Positions 38,291 through 51,900 of a stretch of 64,000 nt of DNA are shown piece after piece. The stretch's first letter is position 1; every line of letters begins with the position of its first letter. The DNA comes from Hippophae tibetana. Lineage: Eukaryota; Streptophyta; Magnoliopsida; Rosales; Elaeagnaceae. The DNA is taken from NCBI GenBank assembly GCA_037013495.1, contig CM072810.1, positions 25,883,843 to 25,947,842 of the forward strand, read 5' to 3'. A model generated the notes under the pieces. That model was not told where the DNA came from. It ran no database searches and saw nothing but the letters and a program-made list of their open reading frames with translations. Both the position numbers and the translations under genes were made by a program.

Positions 38291-41200
38291 TTTCATCCTC
38301 TTGCATGATATAGATTTCAAAATTTCCATTCAACTATATAATTCTAGATTTATTTTATCGTGGAAATACCTATATGAGTGCTATCCAAAATGTTTCACGT
38401 TCTTTTGAAGAAGTTTAATTTTAAATTCAACTTAATAATCTTTTCAGAGCTCGAATTACCTTTTTTTCGATATCCCTAAAAAAGGGTCTCTTCTTCCTAT
38501 GAAATTTAGTAAATCTCACCGCAAGTAGACACACTTTCTCTTCATTGAGATTAGAGTCATCATTTCTAAATATTTGGGTCAAAAACATGTTCGCTCGGAC
38601 CTCTATCCTTGATGTCTTATGAGCCAAGTTCTCTCCCTTCTTGAAAGTATATTACTCTCATCTTGCCCACAAGTGATGCTGTTTGAATGCCTGCAGAACA
38701 GATTAATTTAAAAGTAAGTTCAATTGGCTTGTACATGGACTTAAGCAACGTAATTTGGCATGAAAATGATAAGGTAGTATTGGAATGATTTTCTCAATCT
38801 AATTTTCTTTGCTAATAGGTCCACCCATGTTTTAAAAGAAGTTGATTACGTTTGAAAAATATGCAAAGACTTTGTCCAAATTTTCATCCTCTTGCATGAT
38901 ATAGATTTCAAAATTTCCATTCAACTATATAATTCTAGATTTATTTTGTCATTGAAATGGCTATATGAGTGCTATCCAAAATGTTTCACGTTCTTTTGAA
39001 GAAGTTTAATTTTAAATTCAACTTAATAATCTTTTCACAGCTCGAATTACCTTTTTTTCGATATCCCTAAAAAAGGGTCTCTTCTTCCTATGAAATTTAG
39101 TAAATCTCACGGCAAGTAGAGCAACTTTCTCTTCATTGATATTAGAGTCATCATTTCTAACAATTGGGTCAAAAACATGTTCCTTGGGACCTCTATCCTT
39201 GATGTCTTATGAGCCAAGTTCTCTCCCTTCTCGAAAGTATATTACTCTCATCTTGCCAACAAGTGATGCTGTTTGAATGCCTGCAGAACAGATTCATTTA
39301 ACAGTAAGTTCAATTGGCGTATACATGGAATTAAGCAAGGTAATTTGGCACGAAAATGATAAGGTAGTATTGGAATGATTTTCTCAATCTAATTTTCTTT
39401 GCTAATAGGTCCACCCAAGTTTTTAAAGTAGTTGATTACGTTTGAAAAATATGCAAAGACTTTGTCCAGAGTTTCATCCTCTTGCATGATATAGATTTCA
39501 AAATTTTTATTCCACTATATAATTGTAGATTTATTTTATTGTGGAAATTCCTATATGAGTGGTCTCCAAATTGTTTCATGTTCTTTTGAAGAAGTTTAAT
39601 TTTAAATTTTACTTAATAATCATTTTAGAGCTCGAATTACCTTTTTTGATGATCCCTAAAAAAGGGTCTCTTCTTCCTATGAAATTTAGTAAATCTCACG
39701 GCAAGTAGAGCCACTTTTTCTTCATTGAGATTAGAGTCATCATTTCTAACAATTGGGTCAAAACATTGTTCCCTCAGACCACTATCCTTGATGTCTTAAG
39801 AGCCAAGTTTTCTCCCTTCTCGAAAGTATATTACTGTCTTCTTGCCCACAAGTGATGCTGTTTGAATGCCTGCAGAACAGATTAATTTAAAAGTAAGTTC
39901 AATTGGCTTGTACATGGACTTAAGCAACGTAATTTGGCATGAAAATGATAAGGTAGTATTGGAATGATTTTCTCAATCTAATTTTCTTTGCTAATAGGTC
40001 CACCCAAGTTTTTAAAGTAGTTGATTACGTTTGAAAAATATGCAAAGACTTTGTCCAAATTTTCATCCTCTTGCATGATATAGATTTCGAAATTTCCATT
40101 CAACTATATAATTCTAGATTTATTTTATCGTTGAAATGCCTATATGAGTGCTATCCAAAATGTTTCACGTTCTTTTGAAGAAGTTTAATTTTAAATTCAA
40201 CTTAATAATCATTTCAGAGCTCGAATTACCTTTTTTTGATATCCCTAAAAAATGGTCTCTTCATTCTATGAAATTTAGTAAATCTCACGGCAAGTAGACC
40301 CACTTTCTCTTCATTGAGATTAGAGTCATCATTTCTAACAATTGGGTCAAAAACATGTTCGCTCGGACCTCTATCCTTGATGTCTTATGAGCCAAGTTCT
40401 CTCCCTTGTTGAAAGTATATTACTCTCATCTTGCCAACAAGTGATGCTGTTTGAATGCCTGCAGAACAGATTAATTTAAAAGTAAGTTCAATTGGCTTGT
40501 ACATGGACTTAAGCAACGTAATTTGGCATGAAAATGATAAGGTAGTATTGGAATGATTTTCTCAATCTAATTTTCTTTGCTAATAGGTCCACCCAAGTTT
40601 TTAAAGTAGTTGATTACGTTTGAAAAATATGCAAAGACTTTGTCCAAATTTTCATCCTACTGCATGATATAGACTTCAAAATTTCCATTCAACTATATAA
40701 TTCTAGATTTATTTTATCGTGGAAATACCTATATGAGTGCTATCCAAAATGTTTCACGTTCTTTTGAAGAAGTTTAATTTTAAATTCAACTTAATAATCT
40801 TTTCAGAGCTCGAATTACCTTTTTTTCGATATCCCTAAAAAAGGGTCTCTTCTTCCTATGAAATTTAGTAAATCTAACGGCAAGTAGACCCACTTTCTCT
40901 TCATTGAGATTAGAGTCATCATTTCTAAATATTTGGGTCAAAAACATGTTCGCTCGGACCTCTATCCTTGATGTCTTATGAGCCAAGTTCTCTCCCTTCT
41001 TGAAAGTATATTACTCTCATCTTGCCCACAAGTGATGCTGTTTGAATGACTGCAGAACAGATTAATTTAAAAGTAAGTTCAATTGGCTTGTACATGGACT
41101 TAAGCAACCTAATTTGGCATGAAAATGATAAGGTAGTATTGGAATGATTTTCTCAATCTAATTTTCTTTGCTAATAGGTCCACCCATGTTTTAAAAGAAG

Positions 41201-43594
41201 TTGATTACGTTTGAAAAATATGCAAAGACTTTGTCCAAATTTTCATCCTCTTGCATGATATAGATTTCAAAATTTCCATTCAACTATATAATTCTAGATT
41301 TATTTTATCGGTGAAATGCCTATATGAGTGCTAACCAAAATGTTTCACGTTCTTTTGAAGAAGTTTAATTTTAAATTCAACTTAATAATCTTTTCACAGC
41401 TCGAATTACCTTTTTTTCGATATCCCTAAAAAAGGGTCTCTTCTTCCTATGAAATTTAGTAAATCTCACGGCAAGTAGAGCAACTTTCTCTTCATTGAGA
41501 TTAGAGTCATCATTTCTAACAATTGGGTCAAAAACATGTTCCTTGGGACCTCTATCCTTGATGTCTTATGAGCCAAGTTCTCTCCCTTCTCGAAAGTATA
41601 TTACTCTCATCTTGCCAACAAGTGATGCTGTTTGAATGCCTGCAGAACAGATTCATTTAACAGTAAGTTCAATTGGCGTATACATGGAATTAAGCAAGGT
41701 AATTTGGCACGAAAATGATAAGGTAGTATTGGAATGATTTTCTCAATCTAATTTTCTTTGCTAATAGGTCCACCCAAGTTTTTAAAGTAGTTGATTACGT
41801 TTGAAAAATATGCAAAGACTTTGTCCAGAGTTTCATCCTCTTGCATGATATAGATTTCAAAATTTTTATTCCACTATATAATTGTAGATTTATTTTATTG
41901 TGTAAATTCCTATATGAGTGGTCTCCAAATTGTTTCATGTTCTTTTGAAGAAGTTTAATTTTAAATTTTACTTAATAATCATTTTAGAGCTCGAATTACC
42001 TTTTTTGATGATCCCTAAAAAATGGTCTCTTCTTATGAAATTTAGTAAATCTCACGGCAAGTAGAGCCACTTTTTCTTCATTGAGATTAGAGTCATCATT
42101 TCTAACAATTGGGTCAAAACATTGTTCCCTCAGACCACTATCCTTGATATCTTAAGAGCCAAGTTTTCTCCCTTCTCGAAAGTATATTACTGTCTTCTTG
42201 CCCACAAGTGATGTTGTTCGAATGCCTGCCCAACAGATTCATTTAACAGTAAGTTCAATTGGCGTATACATGGAATTAAGCAAGGTAATTTGGCACGAAA
42301 ATGATAAGGTAGTATTGGAATGATTTTCTCAATCTAATTTTCTTTGCTAATAGGTCCACCCATGTTTTAAAATAAGTTGATTACGTTTGAAAAATATGCA
42401 AAGACTTTGTCCAAATTTTCATCCTCTTGCATGATATAGATTTCGAAATTTCCATTCAACTATATAATTCTAGATTTATTTTATCGTTGAAATGCCTATA
42501 TGAGTGCTATCCAAAATGTTTCACGTTCTTTTGAAGAAGTTTAATTTTAAATTCAACTTAATAATCATTTCAGAGCTCGAATTACCTTTTTTTGATATCC
42601 CTAAAAAAGGGTCTCTTCTTCCTATGAAATTTAGTAAATCTCACGGCAAGTAGACCCACTTTCTCTTCATTGAGATTAGAGTCATCATTTCTAACAATTG
42701 GGTCAAAAACATGTTCGCTCGGACCTCTATCCTTGATGTCTTATGAGCCAAGTTCTCTCCCTTCTTGAAAGTATATTACTCTCATCTTGCCCACAAGTGA
42801 TGCTGTTTGAATGCCTGCAGAATAGATTAATTTAAAAGTAAGTTCAATTGGCTTGTATATGGACTTAAGCAACGTAATTTGGCATGAAAATGATAAGGGA
42901 GTATTGGAATGATTTTCTCAATCTAATTTTCTTTGCTAATAGGTCCACCCAAGTTTTTAAAGTAGTAGATTACGTTTGAAAAATATGCAAAGACTTTGTC
43001 CAAAGTTTCATCCTCTTGCATGATATAGATTTCAAAATTTTCATTCAACTATATAATTGTAGATTTATTTTATCGTTGAAATTCCTATATGAGTGCTATC
43101 CAAAATGTTTCACGTTCTTTTGAAGAAGTTTAATTTTAAATTCAACTTAATAATCATTTCAGAGCTCGAATCACCTTTTTTGATGATCCCTAAAAAAGGG
43201 TCTCTTCTTCCTATGAAATTTGGTAAATCTCACGGCAAGTAGAGCAACTTTCTCTTCATTGAGATTAGAGTCATCATTTCTAACAATTGGGTCAAAACAT
43301 TGTTCCCTCAGACCACTATCCTTGATGTCTTAAGAGCCAAGTTCTCACCCTTCTCGAAAGTATATTACTCTCTTCTTTCCCACAAGTGATGTTGTTTGAA
43401 TGCCTGCCCAACAGATTCATTTAATAGTAAGTTCAATTGGCGTATACATGGAATTAAGCAAGGTAATTTGGCACGAAAATGATAAGGTAGTATTGGAATG
43501 ATTTTCTCAATCTAGTTTTCTTTGCTAATAGGTCCACCCATGTTTTAAAAGAAGTTGATTACGTTTGAAAAATATGCAAAGACTATGTCCAAAT
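38291..43594. repeat. Array block V: 2359-bp tetramer, about two copies
   Basis: Copies 66-74 start at 38291, 38882, 39472, 40061, 40650, 41241, 41831, 42417 and 43006. The units at 38291, 38882, 39472 recur at 40650, 41241, 41831, each displaced by 2359 bp; 40061 recurs at 42417 (2356 bp). Units one and two share aatcttttcagagc or aatcttttcacagc and tttttttcgatatcc; the first also has aaatatttgggtc. The second has catgttccttggg. The third has tttttattccac and aaattttactt. The unit at 41831 has lost 3 bp (cttcttatg instead of cttcttcctatg, about 42034), making it the shortest unit at 586 bp. Its 3' half is A-like whereas that of 39472 is B-like. The unit at 43006 is a fine A/B mosaic. Confidence 0.9.
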
Positions 43595-45361
43595 TTTCAT
43601 CCTCTTGCATGATATAGATTTCAAAATTTCCATTCAACTATATAATTGTAGATTTATTTTATTGTTGAAATTCCTATATGAGTGGTCTCCAAATTGTTTC
43701 ATGTTCTTTTGAAGAAGTTTAATTTTAAATTCAACTTAATAATCATTTTAGAGCTCGAATTACCTTTTTTGATGATCCCTAAAAAATGGTCTCTTCTTCC
43801 TATGAAATTTAGTAAATCTCACGGCAAGTAGAGCCACTTTCTCTTCATTGAGATTAGAGTCATCATTTCCAACAATTGGGTCAAAACATTGTTCCCTCAG
43901 ACCACTATCCTTGATGTCTTAAGAGCCAAGTTCTCTCCCTTCTCGAAAGTATATTACTCTCATCTTGCCAACAAGTGATGCTGTTTGAATGCCTACAGAA
44001 CAGATTAATTTAGAAGTAATTTCAATTGGCTTGTACATGGACTTAAGCAACGTAATTTGGCATGAAAATGATAAGGTAGTATTGGAATGATTTTCTCAAT
44101 CTAATTTTCTTTGCTAATAGCTCCACCCAAGTTTTTAAAGTAGTTGATTACGTTTGAAAAATATGCAGAGCCTTTGTCCAGAGTTTCATCCTCTTGCATG
44201 ATATAGATTTCAAAATTTTCATTCAACTATATAATTGTAGATTTATTTTATTGTTGAAATTCCTATATGAGTGGTCTCCAAATTGTTTCATGTTCTTTTG
44301 AAGAAGTTTAATTTTAAATTCAACTTAATAATCATTTTAGAGCTCGAATTACCTTTTTTGATGATCCCTAAAAAATGGTCTCTTCTTCCTATGAAATTTA
44401 GTAAATCTCACGGCAAGTAGAGCCACTTTCTCTTCATTGAGATTAGAGTCATCATTTCTAACAATTGGGTCAAAACATTGTTCCCTCAGACCACTATCCT
44501 TGATGTCTTAAGAGCCAAGTTCTCTCCCTTCTCGAAAGTATATTACTCTCATCTTGCCAACAAGTGATGCTGTTTGAATGCCTACAGAACAGATTAATTT
44601 AGAAGTAATTTCAATTGGCTTGTACATGGACTTAAGCAACGTAATTTGGCATGAAAATGATAAGGTAGTATTGGAATGATTTTCTCAATCTAATTTTCTT
44701 TGCTAATAGCTCCACCCAAGTTTTTAAAGTAGTTGATTACGTTTGAAAAATATGCAAAGCCTTTGTCCAGAGTTTCATCCTCTTGCATGATATAGATTTC
44801 AAAATTTTCATTCAACTATATAATTGTAGATTTATTTTATTGTTGAAATTCATATATGAGTGGTCTCCAAATTGTTTCATGTTCTTTTGAAGAAGTTTAA
44901 TTTTAAATTCAACTTAATAATCATTTTAGAGCTCGAATTACCTTTTTTGATGATCCCTAAAAAATGGTCTCTTCTTCCTATGAAATTTAGTAAATCTCAC
45001 GGCAAGTAGAACCACTTTCTCTTCATTCAGATTAGAGTCATCATTTCTAACAATTGGGTCAAAACATTGTTCCCTCAGACCACTATCCTTGATGTCTTAA
45101 GAGCCAAGTTCTCTCCCTTCTCGAAAGTATATTACTCTCATCTTGCCAACAAGTGATGCTGTTTGAATGCCTACAGAACAGATTAATTTAGAAGTAATTT
45201 CAATTGGCTTGTACATGGACTTAAGCAACGTAATTTGGCATGAAAATGATAAGGTAGTATTGGAATGATTTTCTCAATCTAATTTTCTTTGCTAATAGGT
45301 CCACCCAAGTTTTTAAAGTAGTTGATTACGTTTGAAAAATATGCAAATACTTTGTCGAGAG
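43595..45361. repeat. Run of near-identical single A units
   Basis: Units at 43595 (after its first ~40 bp), 44184 and 44773 share gcctacagaac, agaagtaatttc and cattttagagc; the first two also share aatagctcc, whereas 44773 ends aataggtcc. They lie exactly 589 bp apart, so this is amplification at the single-unit level next to higher-order repeats of three and six units. The unit at 43595 begins with B-type tttccattcaac and changes to A-type ttgtag within about 15 bp. Minor private changes are gcagagcc at about 44166, catatatgag at about 44851 and agaaccac at about 45008. Confidence 0.8.
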
Positions 45362-45952
45362 TTTCATCCTCTTGAATGATATAGATTTCAAAATTTTCAT
45401 TCAACTATATAATTGTAGATTTATTTTATTGTTGAAATTCCTATATGAGTGGTCTCCAAATTGTTTCATGTTCTTTTGAAGAAGTTTAATTTTAAATTCA
45501 ACTTAATAATCATTTTAGAGCTCGAATTACCTTTTTTGATGATCCCTAAAAAATGGTCTCTTCTTCCTATGAAATTTAGTAAATCTCACGGCAAGTAGAG
45601 CCACTTTCTCTTCATTCAGATTAGAGTCATCATTTCTAACAATTGGGTCAAAACATTGTTCCCTCAGACCACTATCCTTGATGTCTTAAGGGCCAAGTTC
45701 TCTCCCTTCTCGAAAGTATATTACTCTCTTCTTGCCCACAAGTGATGTTGTTCGAATGCTTGCCCAACAGATTCATTTAACAGTAAGTTCAATTGGCGTA
45801 TACATGGAATTAAGCAAGGTAATTTGTGGCACCAAAATGATAAGGTAGTATTGGAATGATTTTCTCAATCTAATTTTCTTTGCTAATAGGTCCACCCATG
45901 TTTTAAAAGAAGTTGATTACGTTTGAAAAATATGCAAAGACTTTGTCCAAAA

Positions 45953-48900
45953 TTTCATCCTCTTGCATGATATAGATTTCAAAATTTCCATTCAACTATA
46001 TAATTCTAGATTTATTTTATCGTGGAAATACCTATATGAGTGCTATCCAAAATGTTTCACGTTCTTTTGATGAAGTTTAATTTTAAATTCAACTTAATAA
46101 TCATTTCAGAGCTCGAATTACCTTTTTTTTGATATCCCTAAAAATGGGTCTCTTCTTGGTATGAAATTTAGTAAATCTCACGGCAAGTAGACCCACTTTC
46201 TCTTCATTGAGATTAGAGTCATCATTTCTAAATATTTGGGTCAAAAACATGTTCGCTCGGACCTCTATCCTTGATGTCTTATGAGCCAAGTTCTCTCCCT
46301 TCTTGAAAGTATATTACTCTCATCTTGCCCACAAGTAATGCTGTTTGAATGCCTGCAGAACAGATTAATTTAAAAGTAAGTTCAATTGGCTTGTACATGG
46401 ACTTAAGCAACGTAATTTGGCATGAAAATGATAAGGTAGTATTGGAATGATTTTCTCAATCTAATTTTCTTTGCTAATAGCTCCACCCAAGTTTTTAAAG
46501 TAGTTGATTACGTTTGAAAAATATGCAAAGCCTTTGTCCAGAGTTTCATCCTCTTGCATGATATAGATTTCAAAATTTTCATTCAACTATATAATTGTAG
46601 ATTTATTTTATTGTTGAAATTCCTATATGAGTGGTCTCCAAATTGTTTCATGTTCTTTTGAAGAAGTTTAATTTTAAATTCAACTTAATAATCATTTTAG
46701 AGCTCGAATTACCTTTTTTGATGATCCTTAAAAAAGGGTCTCTTCTTCCTATGAAATTTAGTAAATCTCACGGCAAGTAGAGCCACTTTCTCTTCATTCA
46801 GATTAGAGTCATCATTTCTAACAATTGGGTCAAAACATTGTTCCCTCAGACCACTATCCTTGATGTCTTAAGAGCCAAGTTCTCTCCCTTCTCGAAAGTA
46901 TATTACTCTCATCTTGCCAACAAGTGATGTTGTTTGAATGCCTGCAGAACAGATTAATTTAGAAGTAATTTCAATTGGCTTGTACATGGACTTAAGCAAC
47001 GTAATTTGGCATGAAAATGATAAGGTAGTATTGGAATGATTTTCTCAATCTAATTTTCTTTGCTAATAGGTCCACCCAAGTTTTTAAAGTAGTTGATTAC
47101 GTTTGAAAAATATGCAAATACTTTGTCGAGAGTTTCATCCTCTTGAATGATATAGATTTCAAAATTTTCATTCAACTATATAATTGTAGATTTATTTTAT
47201 TGTTGAAATTCCTATATGAGTGGTCTCCAAATTGTTTCATGTTCTTTTGAAGAAGTTTAATTTTAAATTCAACTTAATAATCATTTTAGAGCTCGAATTA
47301 CCTTTTTTGATGATCCCTAAAAAATGGTCTCTTCTTCCTATGAAATTTAGTAAATCTCACGGCAAGTAGAGCCACTTTCTCTTCATTCAGATTAGAGTCA
47401 TCATTTCTAACAATTGGGTCAAAACATTGTTCCCTCAGACCACTATCCTTTATGTCTTAAGAGCCAAGTTCTCTCCCTTCTCGAAACTATATTACTCTCT
47501 TCTTGCCCACAAGTGATGTTGTTCGAATGCCTGCCCAACAGATTCATTTAACAGTAAGTTCAATTGGCGTATACATGGAATTAAGCAAGGTAATTTGGCA
47601 CGAAAATGATAAGGTAGTATTGGAATGATTTTCTCAATCTAATTTTCTTTGCTAATAGGTCCACCCATGTTTTAAAAGAAGTTGATTACGTTTGAAAAAT
47701 ATGCAAAGACTTTGTCCAAATTTTCATCCTCTTGCATGATATAGATTTCAAAATTTCCATTCAACTATATAATTCTAGATTTATTTTATCATGGAAATAC
47801 CTATATGAGTGCTATCCAAAATGTTTCACGTTCTTTTGATGAAGTTTAATTTTAAATTCAACTTAATAATCATTTCAGAGCTCGAATTACCTTTTTTTTG
47901 ATATCCCTAAAAATGGGTCTCTTCTTGGTATGAAATTTAGTAAATCTCACGGCAAGTAGACCCACTTTCTCTTCATTGAGATTAGAGTCATCATTTCTAA
48001 ATATTTGGGTCAAAAACATGTTCGCTCGGACCTCTATCCTTGATGTCTTATGAGCCAAGTTCTCTCCCTTCTTGAAAGTATATTACTCTCATCTTGCCCA
48101 CAAGTAATGCTGTTTGAATGCCTTTAGAACAGATTAATTTAAAAGTAAGTTCAATTGGCTTGTACATGGACTTAAGCAACGTAATTTGGCATGAAAATGA
48201 TAAGGGAGTATTGGAATGATTTTCTCAATCTAATTTTCTTTGCTAATAGGTCCACCCAAGTTTTTAAAGTAGTTGATTATGTTTGAAAAATTTGCAAAGA
48301 CTTTGTCCAAAATTTCATCCTCTTGCATGATATAGATTTCAAAATTTTCATTCAACTATATAATTGTAGATTTATTCTATTGTTGAAATTCCTGTATGAG
48401 TGGTCTCCAAATTGTTTCATGTTCTTTTGAAGAAGTTTAATTTTAAATTCAACTTAATAATCATTTTAGAGCTCGAATTACCTTTTTTCATGATCCCTAA
48501 AAAATGGTCTCTTCTTCCTATGAAATTTAGTAAATCTCACGGCAAGTAGAGCCACTTTCTCTTCATTGAGATTAGAGTCATCATTTCTAACAATTGGGTC
48601 AAAACATTGTTCCCTCAGACCACTATCCTTGATGTCTTAAGAGCCAAGTTCTCTCCCTTCTCGAAAGTATATTACTCTCATCTTGCCAACAAGTGATGTT
48701 GTTCGAATGCCTGCAGAACAGATTAATTTAGAAGTAATTTCAATTGGCTTGTACATGGACTTAAGCAACGTAATTTGGCATGAAAATGATAAGGTAGTAT
48801 TGGAATGATTTTCTCAATCTAATTTTCTTTGCTAATAGGTCCACCCAAGTTTTTAAAGTAGTTGATTACGTTTGAAAAATATGCAAATACTTTGTCCAGA

Positions 48901-51900
48901 GTTTCATCCTCTTGAATGATATAGATTTCAAAATTTTCATTCAACTATATAATTGTAGATTTATTTTATTGTTGAAATTCCTATATGAGTGGTCTCCAAA
49001 TTGTTTCATGTTCTTTTGAAGAAGTTTAATTTTAAATTCAACTTAATAATCATTTTAGAGCTCGAATTACCTTTTTTGATGATCCCTAAAAAATGGTCTC
49101 TTCTTCCTATGAAATTTAGTAAATCTCACGGCAAGTAGAGCCACTTTCTCTTCATTCAGATTAGAGTCATCATTTCTAACAATTGGGTCAAAACATTGTT
49201 CCCTCAGACCACTATCCTTGATGTCTTAAGAGCCAAGTTCTCTCCCTTCTCGAAAGTATATTACTCTCTTCTTGCCCACAAGTGATGTTGTTCGAATGCC
49301 TGCCCAACAGATTCATTTAACAGTAAGTTCAATTGGCGTATACATGGAATTAAGCAAGGTAATTTGTGGCACGAAAATGATAAGGTAGTATTGGAATGAT
49401 TTTCTCAATCTAATTTTCTTTGCTAATAGGTCCACCCATGTTTTAAAAGAAGTTGATTACGTTTGAAAAATATGCAAAGACTTTGTCCAAATTTTCATCC
49501 TCTTGCATGATATAGATTTCAAAATTTCCATTCAACTATATAATTCTAGATTTATTTTATCGTGGAAATACCTATATGAGTGCTATCCAAAATGTTTCAC
49601 GTTCTTTTGAAGAAGTTTAATTTTAAATTCAACTTAATAATCATTTCAGAGCTCGAATTACCTTTTTTTTGATATCCCTAAAAATGGGTCTCTTCTTGGT
49701 ATGAAATTTAGTAAATCTCACGGCAAGTAGACCCACTTTCTCTTCATTGAGATTAGAGTCATCATTTCTAAATATTTGGGTCAAAAACATGTTCGCTCGG
49801 ACCTCTATCCTTGATGTCTTATGAGCCAAGTTCTCTCCCTTCTTGAAAGTATATTACTCTCATCTTGCCCACAAGTAATGCTGTTTGAATGCCTGCAGAA
49901 CAGATTAATTTAAAAGTAAGTTCAATTGGCTTGTACATGGACTTAAGCAACGTAATTTGGCATGAAAATGATAAGGTAGTATTGGAATGATTTTCTCAAT
50001 CTAATTTTCTTTGCTAATAGCTCCACCCAAGTTTTTAAAGTAGTTGATTACGTTTGAAAAATATGCAAAGCCTTTGTCCAGAGTTTCATCCTCTTGCATG
50101 ATATAGATTTCAAAATTTTCATTCAACTATATAATTGTAGATTTATTTTATTGTTGAAATTCCTATATGAGTGGTCTCCAAATTGTTTCATGTTCTTTTG
50201 AAGAAGTTTAATTTTAAATTCAACTTAATAATCATTTTAGAGCTCGAATTACCTTTTTTGATGATCCTTAAAAAAGGGTCTCTTCTTCCTATGAAATTTA
50301 GTAAATCTCACGGCAAGTAGAGCCACTTTCTCTTCATTCAGATTAGAGTCATCATTTCTAACAATTGGGTCAAAACATTGTTCCCTCAGACCACTATCCT
50401 TGATGTCTTAAGAGCCAAGTTCTCTCCCTTCTCGAAAGTATATTACTCTCATCTTGCCAACAAGTGATGTTGTTTGAATGCCTGCAGAACAGATTAATTT
50501 AGAAGTAATTTCAATTGGCTTGTACATGGACTTAAGCAACGTAATTTGGCATGAAAATGATAAGGTAGTATTGGAATGATTTTCTCAATCTAATTTTCTT
50601 TGCTAATAGGTCCACCCAAGTTTTTAAAGTAGTTGATTACGTTTGAAAAATATGCAAATACTTTGTCGAGAGTTTCATCCTCTTGAATGATATAGATTTC
50701 AAAATTTTCATTCAACTATATAATTGTAGATTTATTTTATTGTTGAAATTCCTATATGAGTGGTCTCCAAATTGTTTCATGTTCTTTTGAAGAAGTTTAA
50801 TTTTAAATTCAACTTAATAATCATTTTAGAGCTCGAATTACCTTTTTTGATGATCCCTAAAAAATGGTCTCTTCTTCCTATGAAATTTAGTAAATCTCAC
50901 GGCAAGTAGAGCCACTTTCTCTTCATTCAGATTAGAGTCATCATTTCTAACAATTGGGTCAAAACATTGTTCCCTCAGACCACTATCCTTGATGTCTTAA
51001 GAGCCAAGTTCTCTCCCTTCTCGAAAGTATATTACTCTCTTCTTGCCCACAAGTGATGTTGTTCGAATGCCTGCCCAACAGATTCATTTAACAGTAAGTT
51101 CAATTGGCGTATACATGGAATTAAGCAAGGTAATTTGGCACCAAAATGATAAGGTAGTATTGGAATGATTTTCTCAATCTAATTTTCTTTGCTAATAGGT
51201 CCACCCATGTTTTAAAAGAAGTTGATTACGTTTGAAAAATATGCAAAGACTTTGTCCAAATTTTCATCCTCTTGCATGATATAGATTTCAAAATTTCCAT
51301 TCAACTATATAATTCTAGATTTATTTTATCGTGGAAATACCTATATGAGTGCTATCCAAAATGTTTCACGTTCTTTTGATGAAGTTTAATTTTAAATTCA
51401 ACTTAATAATCATTTCAGAGCTCGAATTACCTTTTTTTTGATATCCCTAAAAATGGGTCTCTTCTTGGTATGAAATTTAGTAAATCTCACGGCAAGTAGA
51501 CCCACTTTCTCTTCATTGAGATTAGAGTCATCATTTCTAAATATTTGGGTCAAAAACATGTTCGCTCGGACCTCTATCCTTGATGTCTTATGAGCCAAGT
51601 TCTCTCCCTTCTTGAAAGTATATTACTCTCATCTTGCCCACAAGTAATGCTGTTTGAATGCCTGCAGAACAGATTAATTTAAAAGTAAGTTCAATTGGCT
51701 TGTACATGGACTTAAGCAACGTAATTTGGCATGAAAATGATAAGGGAGTATTGGAATGATTTTCTCAATCTAATTTTCTTTGCTAATAGGTCCACCCAAG
51801 TTTTTAAAGTAGTTGATTATGTTTGAAAAATTTGCAAAGACTTTGTCCAAAGTTTCATCCTCTTGCATGATATAGATTTCAAAATTTTCATTCAACTATA

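Noticed and set aside
46101..46289. Minus-strand 62-66-codon frames at 38427, 40786, 46101, 47870, 49641, 51410, 53167, 57881, 61429 and 63787
   Set aside because: They overlap the same unit stretch as the 61-codon frames but in another reading frame, start at TTG, and open only in the units with a 1-bp insertion (aaatatttggg). Conservation is explained by array homogenisation.
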